From contig CABRZA010000028.1 in NCBI GenBank assembly GCA_902475285.1, positions 1 to 19,620 on the forward strand: a stretch of DNA of 19,620 bases. The letters run 5' to 3'. Source of the stretch: an uncultured Porphyromonadaceae bacterium. Lineage in GTDB: Bacteria; Bacteroidota; Bacteroidia; Bacteroidales; Muribaculaceae. Below are positions 9,233-16,278 of the stretch, one piece after another. Numbering within the stretch: the stretch's first letter is position 1; every line of letters starts with the position of its first letter. Position numbers and translations under genes: made by a program. Under the pieces are notes generated by a model that saw only the letters and a program-made list of their open reading frames with translations, had not been told where the DNA came from and did not search any database.

Positions 9233-10714
9233 ATGGCTATAGAACTTAAAAATCTCACCAAACGCTCCGAAAACTATTCCCAGTGGTACAACGAGCTTGT
9301 GGTGAAGGCAGACCTTGCAGAGCAGTCGGCCGTGCGCGGCTGCATGGTAATCAAGCCCTACGGCTATGCCATATGGGAGAAAATGCAGCAGACGCTCGAC
9401 CGCATGTTCAAGGCCACCGGCGTGCAGAATGCCTATTTCCCGCTGCTTATCCCCAAGTCGTTCCTCTGCCGCGAGGCCGAGCACGTTGAAGGCTTCGCCA
9501 AGGAGTGCGCCGTGGTAACGCACTACCGTCTTAAAAACGACCCCAACGGCACCGGCGTCATCGTCGACCCCGAAGCTCGCCTCGAAGAAGAGCTCATTGT
9601 ACGCCCCACATCCGAAACCATCATCTGGGGCACATACAAGAACTGGATACACAGCTGGCGCGACCTCCCCGTACTCTGCAACCAGTGGGCCAACGTGATG
9701 CGATGGGAGATGCGCACACGCATGTTCCTCCGCACATCCGAATTCCTCTGGCAGGAAGGCCACTGCGCACACGCCACAGCCGAGGAGAGCGAGGCTCGCA
9801 CCGTGCAGATGATAAACCTCTACGCCGAATTCGCCCGCAAGTACATGGCAATGCCCGTGACAATAGGTGTCAAGACCGCCAACGAACGCTTCGCCGGCGC
9901 CCTCAACACCTACACCATCGAGGCCATGATGCAGGACGGCAAGGCTCTCCAGGCCGGCACCTCGCACAACCTCGGCCAGAACTTCGCCAAGGCATTCGAC
10001 GTGACCTTCGCCAACCGCGACAACCAGCCCGAATATGTGTGGGCCAACTCCTGGGGCGTGTCGACTCGCCTCATGGGCGCTCTTATCATGACCCACTCCG
10101 ACGACAACGGCCTTGTCCTCCCGCCGCACCTGGCGCCCATACAGGTGGTGATAATCCCCATCTACAAGACCGCCGAACAGCTCGCCGAAATCACCGCGAC
10201 CGTCATGCCCATCGTGGAACGCCTCGGCCAGCTCGGAATATCGGTGAAATACGACGATGCCGAGAACAAGCGTCCCGGCTTCAAGTTCGCCGACTACGAA
10301 CTCAAGGGCGTCCCCGTACGCCTGGTGCTCGGCGCACGCGACATCGAGAACGGCACCGTCGAGGTTATGCGCCGCGACACCCTCGAGAAGCACTCAGCTC
10401 CCCTCGCTGGCATCGCCGACTACGTCAACACCCTCCTCGAAGAAATCCAGGCCAACATCTACGCCAAGGCCCTCGCACACCAGCAGCAGCAGACATACAT
10501 CTGCGACAGCTACGACGACTTCAAGGCACGCATCGACGGCGGCGGTTTCTTCCTCTGCCACTGGGACGGCACCACCGAGACCGAAGAGCTAATCAAGGCC
10601 GAAACCAAGGCCACCATACGCTGCATACCTCTCGAAGGCGACGATGAGCCCGGTTTCTGCATGGTCACAGGCAAACCCTCCAAGCGCCGCGTGATCATAG
10701 CCCGCAACTATTGA
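9233..10714 (+). CDS. proS: Prolyl-tRNA synthetase (archaeal/eukaryotic-like class II type)
   Basis: 493 aa. It charges tRNA-Pro with proline in the cytoplasm. Class II features: PLLIPKSFL and EGFAKE near the N-terminus; RPTSET at 124-129; motif 2 about 157-175 (RWEMRTRMFLRTSEFLWQEGH); the proline-pocket stretch AGTSHNLGQNF; motif 3 about 282-298 (GALIMTHSDDNGLVLPP). An anticodon-binding domain follows, then a C-terminal domain with scattered cysteines (FLCHW, IRCIP, GFCMV) and a terminal tyrosine (ARNY). The length, the absence of the bacterial-type editing insertion and the terminal Tyr place it in the shorter archaeal/eukaryotic-like ProRS group, which Bacteroidota commonly carry. The start ATG at 9233 gives the usual N-terminus. 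It lies 21 bp after the DUF3127 gene and is followed by a GC-rich hairpin. Confidence 0.96.
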   Translation: MAIELKNLTKRSENYSQWYNELVVKADLAEQSAVRGCMVIKPYGYAIWEKMQQTLDRMFKATGVQNAYFPLLIPKSFLCREAEHVEGFAKECAVVTHYRLKNDPNGTGVIVDPEARLEEELIVRPTSETIIWGTYKNWIHSWRDLPVLCNQWANVMRWEMRTRMFLRTSEFLWQEGHCAHATAEESEARTVQMINLYAEFARKYMAMPVTIGVKTANERFAGALNTYTIEAMMQDGKALQAGTSHNLGQNFAKAFDVTFANRDNQPEYVWANSWGVSTRLMGALIMTHSDDNGLVLPPHLAPIQVVIIPIYKTAEQLAEITATVMPIVERLGQLGISVKYDDAENKRPGFKFADYELKGVPVRLVLGARDIENGTVEVMRRDTLEKHSAPLAGIADYVNTLLEEIQANIYAKALAHQQQQTYICDSYDDFKARIDGGGFFLCHWDGTTETEELIKAETKATIRCIPLEGDDEPGFCMVTGKPSKRRVIIARNY

Positions 10715-10729
10715 TACCCCTTCCCTTAC

Positions 10730-10754
10730 GGCGCCGGCGGCATGCGCCGGCGCC
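10730..10754 (+). terminator. GC-rich hairpin after proS
   Basis: A perfect 10-bp stem, GGCGCCGGCG (10730-10739) and CGCCGGCGCC (10745-10754), has a 5-nt loop GCATG. No clear T run follows (GCAATATCCTCCTTCTT), so termination may be partial. The in-frame ATG at 10742 lies in the loop, which is one reason not to use it as the start of the next gene. Confidence 0.6.
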
Positions 10755-10801
10755 GCAATATCCTCCTTCTTGCCACACAATCTTTTGACCCACCGACACC
10801 T

Positions 10802-11821
10802 ATGCCACACCCCGACACACCTCCCGTGATAGCCCTCGTCGTACCCTGCTACAACGAGGAGAAGGTGCTCCCCCTGAGCGCCCCGCAACTCCTGGCACAG
10901 CTCGACGACATGGCCCGCTCCGGCCTGGCCTCGCCGCAAAGCTTCGTGATGTGTGTCGACGACGGCAGCCGCGACACTACATGGAGCATCATCACTGCCC
11001 TACACGCCGCCGACAGCCGCTTCCGGGGCATACGCCTGGCACACAACCGCGGCCAGCAGGCCGCCATTGTTGCCGGACTCGAGGAAGTGGCGCCATGCAG
11101 CGACGCTGCAATAACCATCGACGCCGACCTCCAGGACCCCCTCAGCGCCGTAACCGAAATGGTGAAGAAATTCCGCGAGGGCGCCGACATCGTATTCGGC
11201 GTTCGATCCTCGCGCCGAACCGACACATGGTTCAAGCGCAACTCGGCCCGCTTATTCTATAAATTCCAGCAGTCGATGGGCGTCGACACCATCTACGACC
11301 ATTCCGACTTCCGCCTAATGAGCCGCCGGGCTCTCGGCCTGTTCAGCCAGTACGACGAGCGAAACCTCTTCATCCGAGGCATCATGAAGCACATAGGGCT
11401 CCCCTCGGCCGTGGTCACCTACGAGCGCAGCTCGCGCCTCGCCGGCGAGACAAAATATTCTCCCGCCAAGCTCATGTCGCTGGCCGTCGACGGCATCACC
11501 TCCTTCACCGCGCGCCCAATGCGCCTAATATTCAGCACCGGCCTGGTGCTCCTCCTGCTCGACATCGGCATCGCCGCTTGGGTGCTCATAAGCCATTTTC
11601 AGGGCCGCGCAATATCGGGATGGTCGTCGATTATGCTCTCAATATGGTTCCTCGGCAGCCTTATACTCATGGCCATAGGCATCATAGGCGAATACGTGGG
11701 CAAAATCTACATCGAAGTGAAGCACCGCCCCCGATACGCCATCCAGGATAAGCTCGGCTCCGAGCTCTCCGAGAACTCCGAGTGCTCCGAGACCTCCAGC
11801 CCCTTCACCACTCTCCACTGA
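10802..11821 (+). CDS. GT2 family membrane glycosyltransferase (GtrB/DPM1-like)
   Basis: 339 aa from ATG 10802; I reject ATG 10742, which lies inside the proS hairpin and adds an Arg-rich, uncharacteristic 20 residues. The GT-A fold opens with ALVVPCYNEEKVL, then CVDDGSRD (D53, D54), HNRGQQAAI, and the DxD-like IDADLQDP (D107, D109), followed by the family block DHSDFRLMSRRAL. Two C-terminal membrane segments lie at about 238-264 and 272-300, with GIIGEYVGKIYIEVKHRP at the end. Related enzymes move glucose or another sugar from a nucleotide donor to undecaprenyl or dolichyl phosphate at the inner face of the membrane; the sugar here cannot be told. The last 20 residues (SELSENSECSET...) come from a 9-nt DNA repeat and are probably not part of the conserved fold. 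It ends 12 bp before umuD. Confidence 0.9.
   Translation: MPHPDTPPVIALVVPCYNEEKVLPLSAPQLLAQLDDMARSGLASPQSFVMCVDDGSRDTTWSIITALHAADSRFRGIRLAHNRGQQAAIVAGLEEVAPCSDAAITIDADLQDPLSAVTEMVKKFREGADIVFGVRSSRRTDTWFKRNSARLFYKFQQSMGVDTIYDHSDFRLMSRRALGLFSQYDERNLFIRGIMKHIGLPSAVVTYERSSRLAGETKYSPAKLMSLAVDGITSFTARPMRLIFSTGLVLLLLDIGIAAWVLISHFQGRAISGWSSIMLSIWFLGSLILMAIGIIGEYVGKIYIEVKHRPRYAIQDKLGSELSENSECSETSSPFTTLH
11758..11791 (+). repeat. 9-nt-period repeat of CTCCGAG in the glycosyltransferase 3' end
   Basis: Four copies of CTCCGAG start at 11758, 11767, 11776 and 11785, exactly 9 nt apart, with variable 2-nt spacers (CT, AA, TG). Each heptamer is self-complementary around its middle base. It is translated as a Ser-Glu-X repeat. 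An array with the same period and design but different bases lies at 19424-19448. Confidence 0.85.
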
Positions 11822-11833
11822 AATCCCACTCCC

Positions 11834-12307
11834 ATGCCCGAAGACGTGCGTCTTGATTTTTTCTCCGTCGACAACGCCAGCGCTCTGCCGCTGCCATACG
11901 CCGACGGCGGAGTTCAGGCAGGCTTTCCGTCGCCGGCCCAGGACACCATAACCGAAAGCATCGACCTAAACCGCGAAATAGTGAGGCACCCCGCCGCAAC
12001 ATTCTACGCCCGCGTGGCCGGCGACTCGATGGTCGACGAAGGAATAGAGTCGGGCGACCTCCTCGTGGTCGACCGTTCCCTCGAACCCGCCGACGGCGAC
12101 CTCGCCGTGTGCTGCCTAAACGGCGACTTCACCCTCAAACGAATACGCCTGCGCCCCGGCGCCGTTTGGCTCGTGCCAAGCAACGAAACATTCGACCCCA
12201 TACTCGTCACCCCCGACGACCGATTCGAAGTATGGGGCGTCGTGACCCACACCATAAAGAACAACCGCCGCCCGCCGCGAGCACGGCGACGCAACATAAA
12301 GAGCTGA
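11834..12307 (+). CDS. umuD: UmuD-type S24 peptidase, DNA polymerase V accessory subunit
   Basis: 157 aa. UmuD is cleaved with RecA-ssDNA help to UmuD', which pairs with UmuC to form the translesion polymerase. Self-cleavage site Ala29-Gly30 (GVQAGFPSPAQD); nucleophile Ser65 in VAGDSMVDEGI; general base Lys102 in GDFTLKRI. The spacing Gly30 to Ser65 (35) and Ser65 to Lys102 (37) is the same as in E. coli UmuD (25, 60, 97), which makes the call secure and the enzyme probably active. There is no N-terminal helix-turn-helix, so it is not a LexA repressor. The C-terminus is basic (NRRPPRARRRNIKS), slightly longer than the E. coli protein. It lies 12 bp after the glycosyltransferase and 8 bp before umuC. 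I see no LexA-type operator or TAnnTTTG box ahead of it. Confidence 0.95.
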   Translation: MPEDVRLDFFSVDNASALPLPYADGGVQAGFPSPAQDTITESIDLNREIVRHPAATFYARVAGDSMVDEGIESGDLLVVDRSLEPADGDLAVCCLNGDFTLKRIRLRPGAVWLVPSNETFDPILVTPDDRFEVWGVVTHTIKNNRRPPRARRRNIKS

Positions 12308-12315
12308 CACGCGCT

Positions 12316-13596
12316 ATGTTCGGGCTTATCGACTGCAACAACTTCTTCGTGTCGTGCGAGCGGATTTTCCGTCCCGACCTGCGCGAACGCCCCGTTGTGG
12401 TGCTGAGCAACAACGACGGATGCATCGTGGCCCTTTCAAACGAAGCCAAAGCCCTCGGCCTCAAGCGCGGCAACCCATACTTCAAGGTCAAGGGCATATG
12501 CTCGCGCCACGGAGTGGAGGTCCTGTCGGGCAACCACCGCCTCTACGGCGACATTTCGCAGCGCGTCATGGCAACCATTGCCGCCGTGGCAGGCGACGTA
12601 AACGTCTACTCCGTCGACGAAGCATTCATCGACCTCAACCAAATCCCCGATGCCAATCTCGAACCCCTCTGCCGCGAGATAGTGCGCCGCGTGCGCCGCG
12701 ACACCGGCATCCCCACATCGCTGGGAGTGGCCCCAACTATGACCCTCGCAAAGGTGGCATCGAAGTTCGCCAAGAAGTATCCCGCCTATCGTGGCGTGTG
12801 CTTCATCGACAACGACACCAAGCGACGCAAGGCCCTCGAACTCACCGACATAGGCGACGTATGGGGCATAGGCCGCCGGCTGTCAAAGCGCTTCGCCATG
12901 TACGGCATAACCCGCGCCATACAGTTTGCCGACATGAGTGCCGACGACGCCGCCAAGGTGCTCAACATCACCACCCTCCGAACATGGCACGAGCTCAACG
13001 GCATCCCCGGAGCCGAGCCCGACGACCCCGACACGCCCCAGCAGACCATGTGCTGCTCGCGGTCATTCGGCACTTGCCTCGGCGAGTTCACCCAGCTCGA
13101 GGAGGCAATGGTGCTCTTCGCAACCATGCTCGGCCTACGCCTGAGGCGCAAGCAGCGCGCGGCATGCTCGATGAGCGTATTCCTCCAAACCAACACCTTC
13201 CGCGACGACCTCCCGCAGTACTGCAAGAGCGCCGCCGTGAACTTCGACGAACCCCTCAACGACAACATGCGCCTCGCCGCCGGTGCCGTCGAGGCCCTGC
13301 GCAAGATTTTCATTGATGGATACCTCTACAAACGCGCCGGCATCATCATACCCGAAATGTGCCCCGCCACGGCCATACAGCCCTCACTCTTCGGCGACGC
13401 CGCCGACCGCGAGCGCCGACACCGCCTCATGACCGTAATCGACAACATCAACGCCGCCTCCATTTCGCACGACAGCGTGCATCTGGCGGCATACCTCCCC
13501 GTCGACAGCGTCGTCCGCTGCGAGCACCGCTCGCCCGGATACACCACGCGCCTGACCGACATCATAACCGTAAACACCTCACCAAATGGACTATAA
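12316..13596 (+). CDS. umuC: UmuC, Y-family translesion DNA polymerase V catalytic subunit
   Basis: 426 aa, close to the E. coli length. The start ATG at 12316 gives the expected MFGLIDCNNFF; the open frame extends upstream through umuD but those residues are out-of-frame umuD sequence. Catalytic carboxylates are visible: D6 (LIDCNNFFVSCE) and D101/E102 (YSVDEAFIDL). The fingers block VVLSNNDGCIVALSNEAK is intact, and a helix-hairpin-helix region follows (LTDIGDVWGIGRRL). QPSLF at 355-359 matches the beta-clamp binding motif, at nearly the same place as QLNLF in E. coli UmuC. It copies past DNA lesions at the cost of mutations. It overlaps the HU-like gene by 11 bp, implying translational coupling. 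Confidence 0.96.
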   Translation: MFGLIDCNNFFVSCERIFRPDLRERPVVVLSNNDGCIVALSNEAKALGLKRGNPYFKVKGICSRHGVEVLSGNHRLYGDISQRVMATIAAVAGDVNVYSVDEAFIDLNQIPDANLEPLCREIVRRVRRDTGIPTSLGVAPTMTLAKVASKFAKKYPAYRGVCFIDNDTKRRKALELTDIGDVWGIGRRLSKRFAMYGITRAIQFADMSADDAAKVLNITTLRTWHELNGIPGAEPDDPDTPQQTMCCSRSFGTCLGEFTQLEEAMVLFATMLGLRLRRKQRAACSMSVFLQTNTFRDDLPQYCKSAAVNFDEPLNDNMRLAAGAVEALRKIFIDGYLYKRAGIIIPEMCPATAIQPSLFGDAADRERRHRLMTVIDNINAASISHDSVHLAAYLPVDSVVRCEHRSPGYTTRLTDIITVNTSPNGL

Positions 13597-13888
13597 GCAA
13601 TTTCGCAAGCATCTGTCGGAAGCCACCGGCCACACTCTGGCCGACACCGATACCCTCGTCGAGGCATTCGCAGCCGTGCTGCGAAGCTGCGGCACCGAAC
13701 TCGACGCCCTGGCCGTGCCCTCGTTCGGCACCTTCACCACCGAAAAGCACGACGAAGAGATACGCACCGACGCCGCCACCGGCCGCCGCACACTTTTCCC
13801 GCCCGAAATTCGCATGCACTTCACCCCCGGCGCCGTCCTCCTCCGCAAGCTCTCCCCAGTGCAGGAAGTAATCCGCAACGAACGCTGA
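13586..13888 (+). CDS. HU/IHF-family DNA-binding protein, divergent
   Basis: 100 aa. The N-terminal two-helix region (MDYKQFRKHLSEATGHTLADTDTLVEAFAAVLRSC), the turn VPSFGTFTTEKH and the beta-arm stretch RTDAATGRRTLFPPEIRMHFTPGAVL follow the HU/IHF plan, in which a dimer bends DNA. The usual arm tip RNPxTG is replaced by RTDAATGRR, so the DNA-intercalating proline is missing or shifted. It begins 11 bp inside umuC and ends 1 bp before rmuC. Its position suggests a role at damaged or recombining DNA rather than general nucleoid packing; that is inference. Confidence 0.82.
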   Translation: MDYKQFRKHLSEATGHTLADTDTLVEAFAAVLRSCGTELDALAVPSFGTFTTEKHDEEIRTDAATGRRTLFPPEIRMHFTPGAVLLRKLSPVQEVIRNER

Positions 13889-13889
13889 C

Positions 13890-15242
13890 ATGGAGCTCGG
13901 CTGGATATTTTTCTGCCTGGCCATCGTCGGCGCGGCCGTGGCGGCGGTGACGGCCGTGCGGGCCAACGCACGCGCCGCTGCCGCACGCCTTCAAGCCCGC
14001 CAGCTCGAAGAGCGCGTGGCCGACGAGCGCCGCCGTGCCGACGAACTCGTCGAGACCGAGCGCCGCCACTCGCAGGAAGCCCTCGAGCGTCAGGCCGAGG
14101 CACACCGCCAGGCTATGGACGGCCAGACGGAGGCGCACCGCCAGGCGCTCGAAAGCCAGGCGGCCACATACCGCCAGGCACTCGAACGGCAGAAAGCCGA
14201 CTTCGACGCCGCCAATGCCGCCGCCGAGGAGCGCTTTGCACAGCTCGCCGCCAAAGCTCTCGCCAACAACGCCGAATCGCTGCGCCAGCAGAGCCGCAAC
14301 AGCCTCGGCGAAGTCCTCAAACCAGTGGTGGACGACATGGAGAAATTCCGCGCCACAATAACCGAATACTACACCCGCGAAGCCGGCGAACGCACCTCGC
14401 TCGGAAAGAGCGTGGCCGACCTCATGCAGCTCAACGCCACCGTGAGCCGCGAGACGCGCCGCCTCACCGACGCCCTCAAAGGCAACAGCCGCATGCAGGG
14501 CGACTGGGGCGAGCTCATCCTCGACAACATCCTCGAGCAGTCGGGCATGCGCCGGGGCTACGAGTACACCGTACAGGAAACCATCACCGACGACGCCGGA
14601 CACCGCCTGCGCCCCGACGTGGTAATCCACTACACCGAGGGCCGCAACATAATAATCGATTCAAAGGTGTCGATACAGGACTACGTCAACATGCTCAACG
14701 CCGAAACCGACGAGCAGCGCAAGCTCTACGGCACGGCCCACGTGGCTTCGGTGAAGAAGCATGTGGCCGAACTGCGACGCAAGTGCTATCAGGACAACAT
14801 CGACGGCGACGCCTTCGACTACGTGCTCATGTTCATCCCCCACGAGGGCGCCTACATGGCAGCAATGGACCTCGACAACACCCTCTGGCAGACGGCCTAC
14901 GACGCCCATGTGCTCATCATTTCGCCCACGCACCTGATGTCGATTGTAAAGCTCATCGAACAGATGTGGCGCCACGACAAGCAGAACCGCAACGCACTCG
15001 AAATCGCCGACGAGGCCGGCAAGATGCTCGACAAGCTCAACGGCTTCCTCGACGACATGGACAAAATCGACCGCAACCTCCGAGCCGCGCGCGACGCTTG
15101 GGAGGCCGCCAAGAGCAAGCTCCACACCGGCTCGGGCAACCTCATAGGCAAAGCCCTCAAAATAAGCAAGCTCGGCGCCAAAGCCCGCAAAGCCCTCCCC
15201 CCCTCCTACCTCCCCGACGAAGAAAAAGCCGACGAAGAATAG
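13890..15242 (+). CDS. rmuC: RmuC family DNA recombination-limiting protein
   Basis: 450 aa. An N-terminal membrane segment at about 4-23 (GWIFFCLAIVGAAVAAVTAV) is followed by a long charged coiled coil to about residue 115, including three 11-residue repeats. The RmuC domain then runs to about 430: GNSRMQGDWGELILDNILEQSG from 198, RPDVVIHY (R241, P242, D243) and IIIDSKVS (D257, K259), which together resemble a PD-(D/E)xK nuclease core, and VLMFIPHEGAY around 314-322. In E. coli RmuC limits inversions at short inverted repeats; the biochemical activity is not well established to my knowledge. It ends the umuD-umuC-HU-rmuC run and directly precedes a large inverted repeat. The acidic tail DEEKADEE is unremarkable. 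Confidence 0.95.
   Translation: MELGWIFFCLAIVGAAVAAVTAVRANARAAAARLQARQLEERVADERRRADELVETERRHSQEALERQAEAHRQAMDGQTEAHRQALESQAATYRQALERQKADFDAANAAAEERFAQLAAKALANNAESLRQQSRNSLGEVLKPVVDDMEKFRATITEYYTREAGERTSLGKSVADLMQLNATVSRETRRLTDALKGNSRMQGDWGELILDNILEQSGMRRGYEYTVQETITDDAGHRLRPDVVIHYTEGRNIIIDSKVSIQDYVNMLNAETDEQRKLYGTAHVASVKKHVAELRRKCYQDNIDGDAFDYVLMFIPHEGAYMAAMDLDNTLWQTAYDAHVLIISPTHLMSIVKLIEQMWRHDKQNRNALEIADEAGKMLDKLNGFLDDMDKIDRNLRAARDAWEAAKSKLHTGSGNLIGKALKISKLGAKARKALPPSYLPDEEKADEE
14085..14183 (+). repeat. Three 33-bp repeats encoding 11-residue coiled-coil units in rmuC
   Basis: 14085-14117, 14118-14150 and 14151-14183 encode ERQAEAHRQAM, DGQTEAHRQAL and ESQAATYRQAL; a partial fourth starts ERQKADF. 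The hendecad spacing fits a right-handed coiled coil. The near-identical CACCGCCAGGC core in each unit points to recent tandem duplication. Confidence 0.85.
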
Positions 15243-15277
15243 CAGCCACCGCAACACATTGATTCGCAATGTAGTAT

Positions 15278-15300
15278 ATGCCCGGCCATCGGTCGGGCAT
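15278..15300. repeat. Hairpin after rmuC
   Basis: ATGCCCGGCC (15278-15287) and GGTCGGGCAT (15291-15300) pair with one G-T mismatch around a 3-nt loop. It has no T run, so it is at best a weak rmuC terminator. It directly abuts the large nested inverted repeat. Confidence 0.6.
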
Positions 15301-15302
15301 AA

Positions 15303-15566
15303 AGCCGCGTAGTGGCGACATTTTTGTAGGCACGGGCGTAAGCCCGTGTATATCACGTAATAAAGCAAACGAGCCGCGTAGCGGCGGCACTTTTATCCGA
15401 GCGGGCGTAAACCCGCTCGACCTCATTATTACAACACCATATAACACCACGAGCGGGTTTACACCCGCTCGGATAAAAGTGCCGCCGCTACGCGGCTCAC
15501 TTTCGCTTTTATTTGATTTACACGGGCTTACGCCCGTGCCTACAAAAATGTCGCCGCTATGCGGCT
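15303..15566. repeat. 264-bp nested inverted repeat of four REP-like modules
   Basis: The outer arms 15303-15350 and 15519-15566 are reverse complements at 46 of 48 positions; the inner arms 15371-15419 and 15450-15498 at 48 of 49. The 20-bp pieces between outer and inner arms pair only in part, and the central loop is 30 nt (15420-15449). Each arm holds two related modules in direct order. Each module starts AGCCGCGTAGYGGCG, a small hairpin with a GTA loop, then a T-rich spacer, then a second hairpin: CACGGGCGTAAGCCCGTG (outer) or GAGCGGGCGTAAACCCGCTC (inner). It lies between the convergent rmuC and flavodoxin genes, as REP elements usually do. No protein is encoded; transcripts from either side would fold into a long stem. 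Confidence 0.95.
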
Positions 15567-15570
15567 ATTC

Positions 15571-15586
15571 CGCGGCCAAGGCCGCG
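15571..15586. terminator. Short hairpin 3' of the flavodoxin gene
   Basis: CGCGGCC (15571-15577) and GGCCGCG (15580-15586) form a tight stem between the nested repeat and the flavodoxin stop. It could help end flavodoxin transcription on the minus strand, but no T run is present. Confidence 0.4.
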
Positions 15587-15617
15587 CCGCCCATATCGGC
15601 ACATTTCATTTGTGTTT

Positions 15618-16118
15618 TCACATGCTCCTTCTGAGCTCCTTGACCCACTCGGCGATGCGGCCGTCGGTGAGCTCTGGATGGTTCACCTCGTCGAGCACAA
15701 GGCCGCGCATAAGGCTGCCGTCCGAGGCCTCGGAGTGACCGAAATGATAGCCGTCGGCGTTGAACTCGCCTATGAAGGCCAGCCCCGTGGGGCGGAAACG
15801 CTCGTAGAGCACGCCCACGGCGTCGCAGAACGAGTCGGTCATCGTCTCGTCGCCGCAGCCGAAGATGGCGCCCTGACGCCCCGAAAGGTCGAGGCTCTGC
15901 GCGCCGTCGACGAAGTCGTACCAGTCGTCTTCCATGCGCCCGTCGCCGTGTGTCGAGCTGCCCAGAAGAATGAGGTCATACTGCCCCAACACGTGCGGAG
16001 CCGTGGTGGCCACGTCGTGAATGTCGGCGTCGGCCACACCGAGCGCATTGCCCAGTCGACGGGCTATATCGGCCGTTGTGCCGGTGGCCGAACCGTAGAA
16101 TATGCCAATTTTTGCCAT
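15618..16118 (-). CDS. fldA: Flavodoxin
   Basis: 166 aa, a normal length for a bacterial flavodoxin. It is a small FMN-binding electron carrier in the cytoplasm. I start it at the ATG complementary to 16116-16118 (MAKIGIFYGSATGTT); an upstream ATG would add 14 non-conserved residues. The phosphate-binding loop GSATGTT is at 9-15, the 50s loop GSSTHGDGRMEDDW at 53-66 and the 90s loop FGCGDETMTD at 86-95, followed by FCDAVG. It is transcribed convergently to rmuC and divergently from nrnA, alone on its strand. Partner enzymes are not in the window. I found no convincing TAnnTTTG promoter on the minus strand in the 160-bp gap. Confidence 0.95.
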   Translation of the reverse strand: MAKIGIFYGSATGTTADIARRLGNALGVADADIHDVATTAPHVLGQYDLILLGSSTHGDGRMEDDWYDFVDGAQSLDLSGRQGAIFGCGDETMTDSFCDAVGVLYERFRPTGLAFIGEFNADGYHFGHSEASDGSLMRGLVLDEVNHPELTDGRIAEWVKELRRSM

Positions 16119-16229
16119 AAGGATGAGTGTTTTCGGAAGAATTGTTTGAGATAATAACACAAGGCGAGGCCGCTATGTTCGTCGGCACCACTCAAAACAA
16201 GGCCGTTGACGCCTTTTAACATAGAATTA

Positions 16230-16261
16230 TTGGGCTATTCCTATAAATTTTGCTAATTTTG
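16230..16261 (+). promoter_or_regulatory. Bacteroidota-type promoter for nrnA
   Basis: A -7 box TAATTTTG lies at 16254-16261 (TAnnTTTG) with a TTG at 16230-16232 as the -33 box, spacing 21 bp. The nrnA ATG is 17 bp downstream of the -7 box, giving a very short leader. Confidence 0.75.
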
Positions 16262-16278
16262 TGGCATAATAAAAGCAT

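Noticed and set aside
10742..10801. Upstream ATG start for the glycosyltransferase
   Set aside because: It lies in the loop of the proS hairpin and would add 20 non-conserved, Arg-rich residues; ATG 10802 puts the GT-A fold at the N-terminus as usual.
11700..11834. SOS/LexA operator or separate promoter ahead of umuD
   Set aside because: I looked for a palindromic operator and a TAnnTTTG box and found neither; the only structure is the 9-nt repeat.
12109..12315. Upstream start for umuC inside umuD
   Set aside because: It encodes out-of-frame umuD sequence; the conserved UmuC N-terminus begins at ATG 12316.
15303..15566. Possible CRISPR array
   Set aside because: The four modules lie in two opposite orientations and form one long stem; there are no evenly spaced unique spacers and no cas genes.
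15278..15634. 118-codon open frame through the repeat region
   Set aside because: It is translated palindrome sequence with the same peptide appearing from repeated modules; it has no start context and overlaps the end of the flavodoxin gene.
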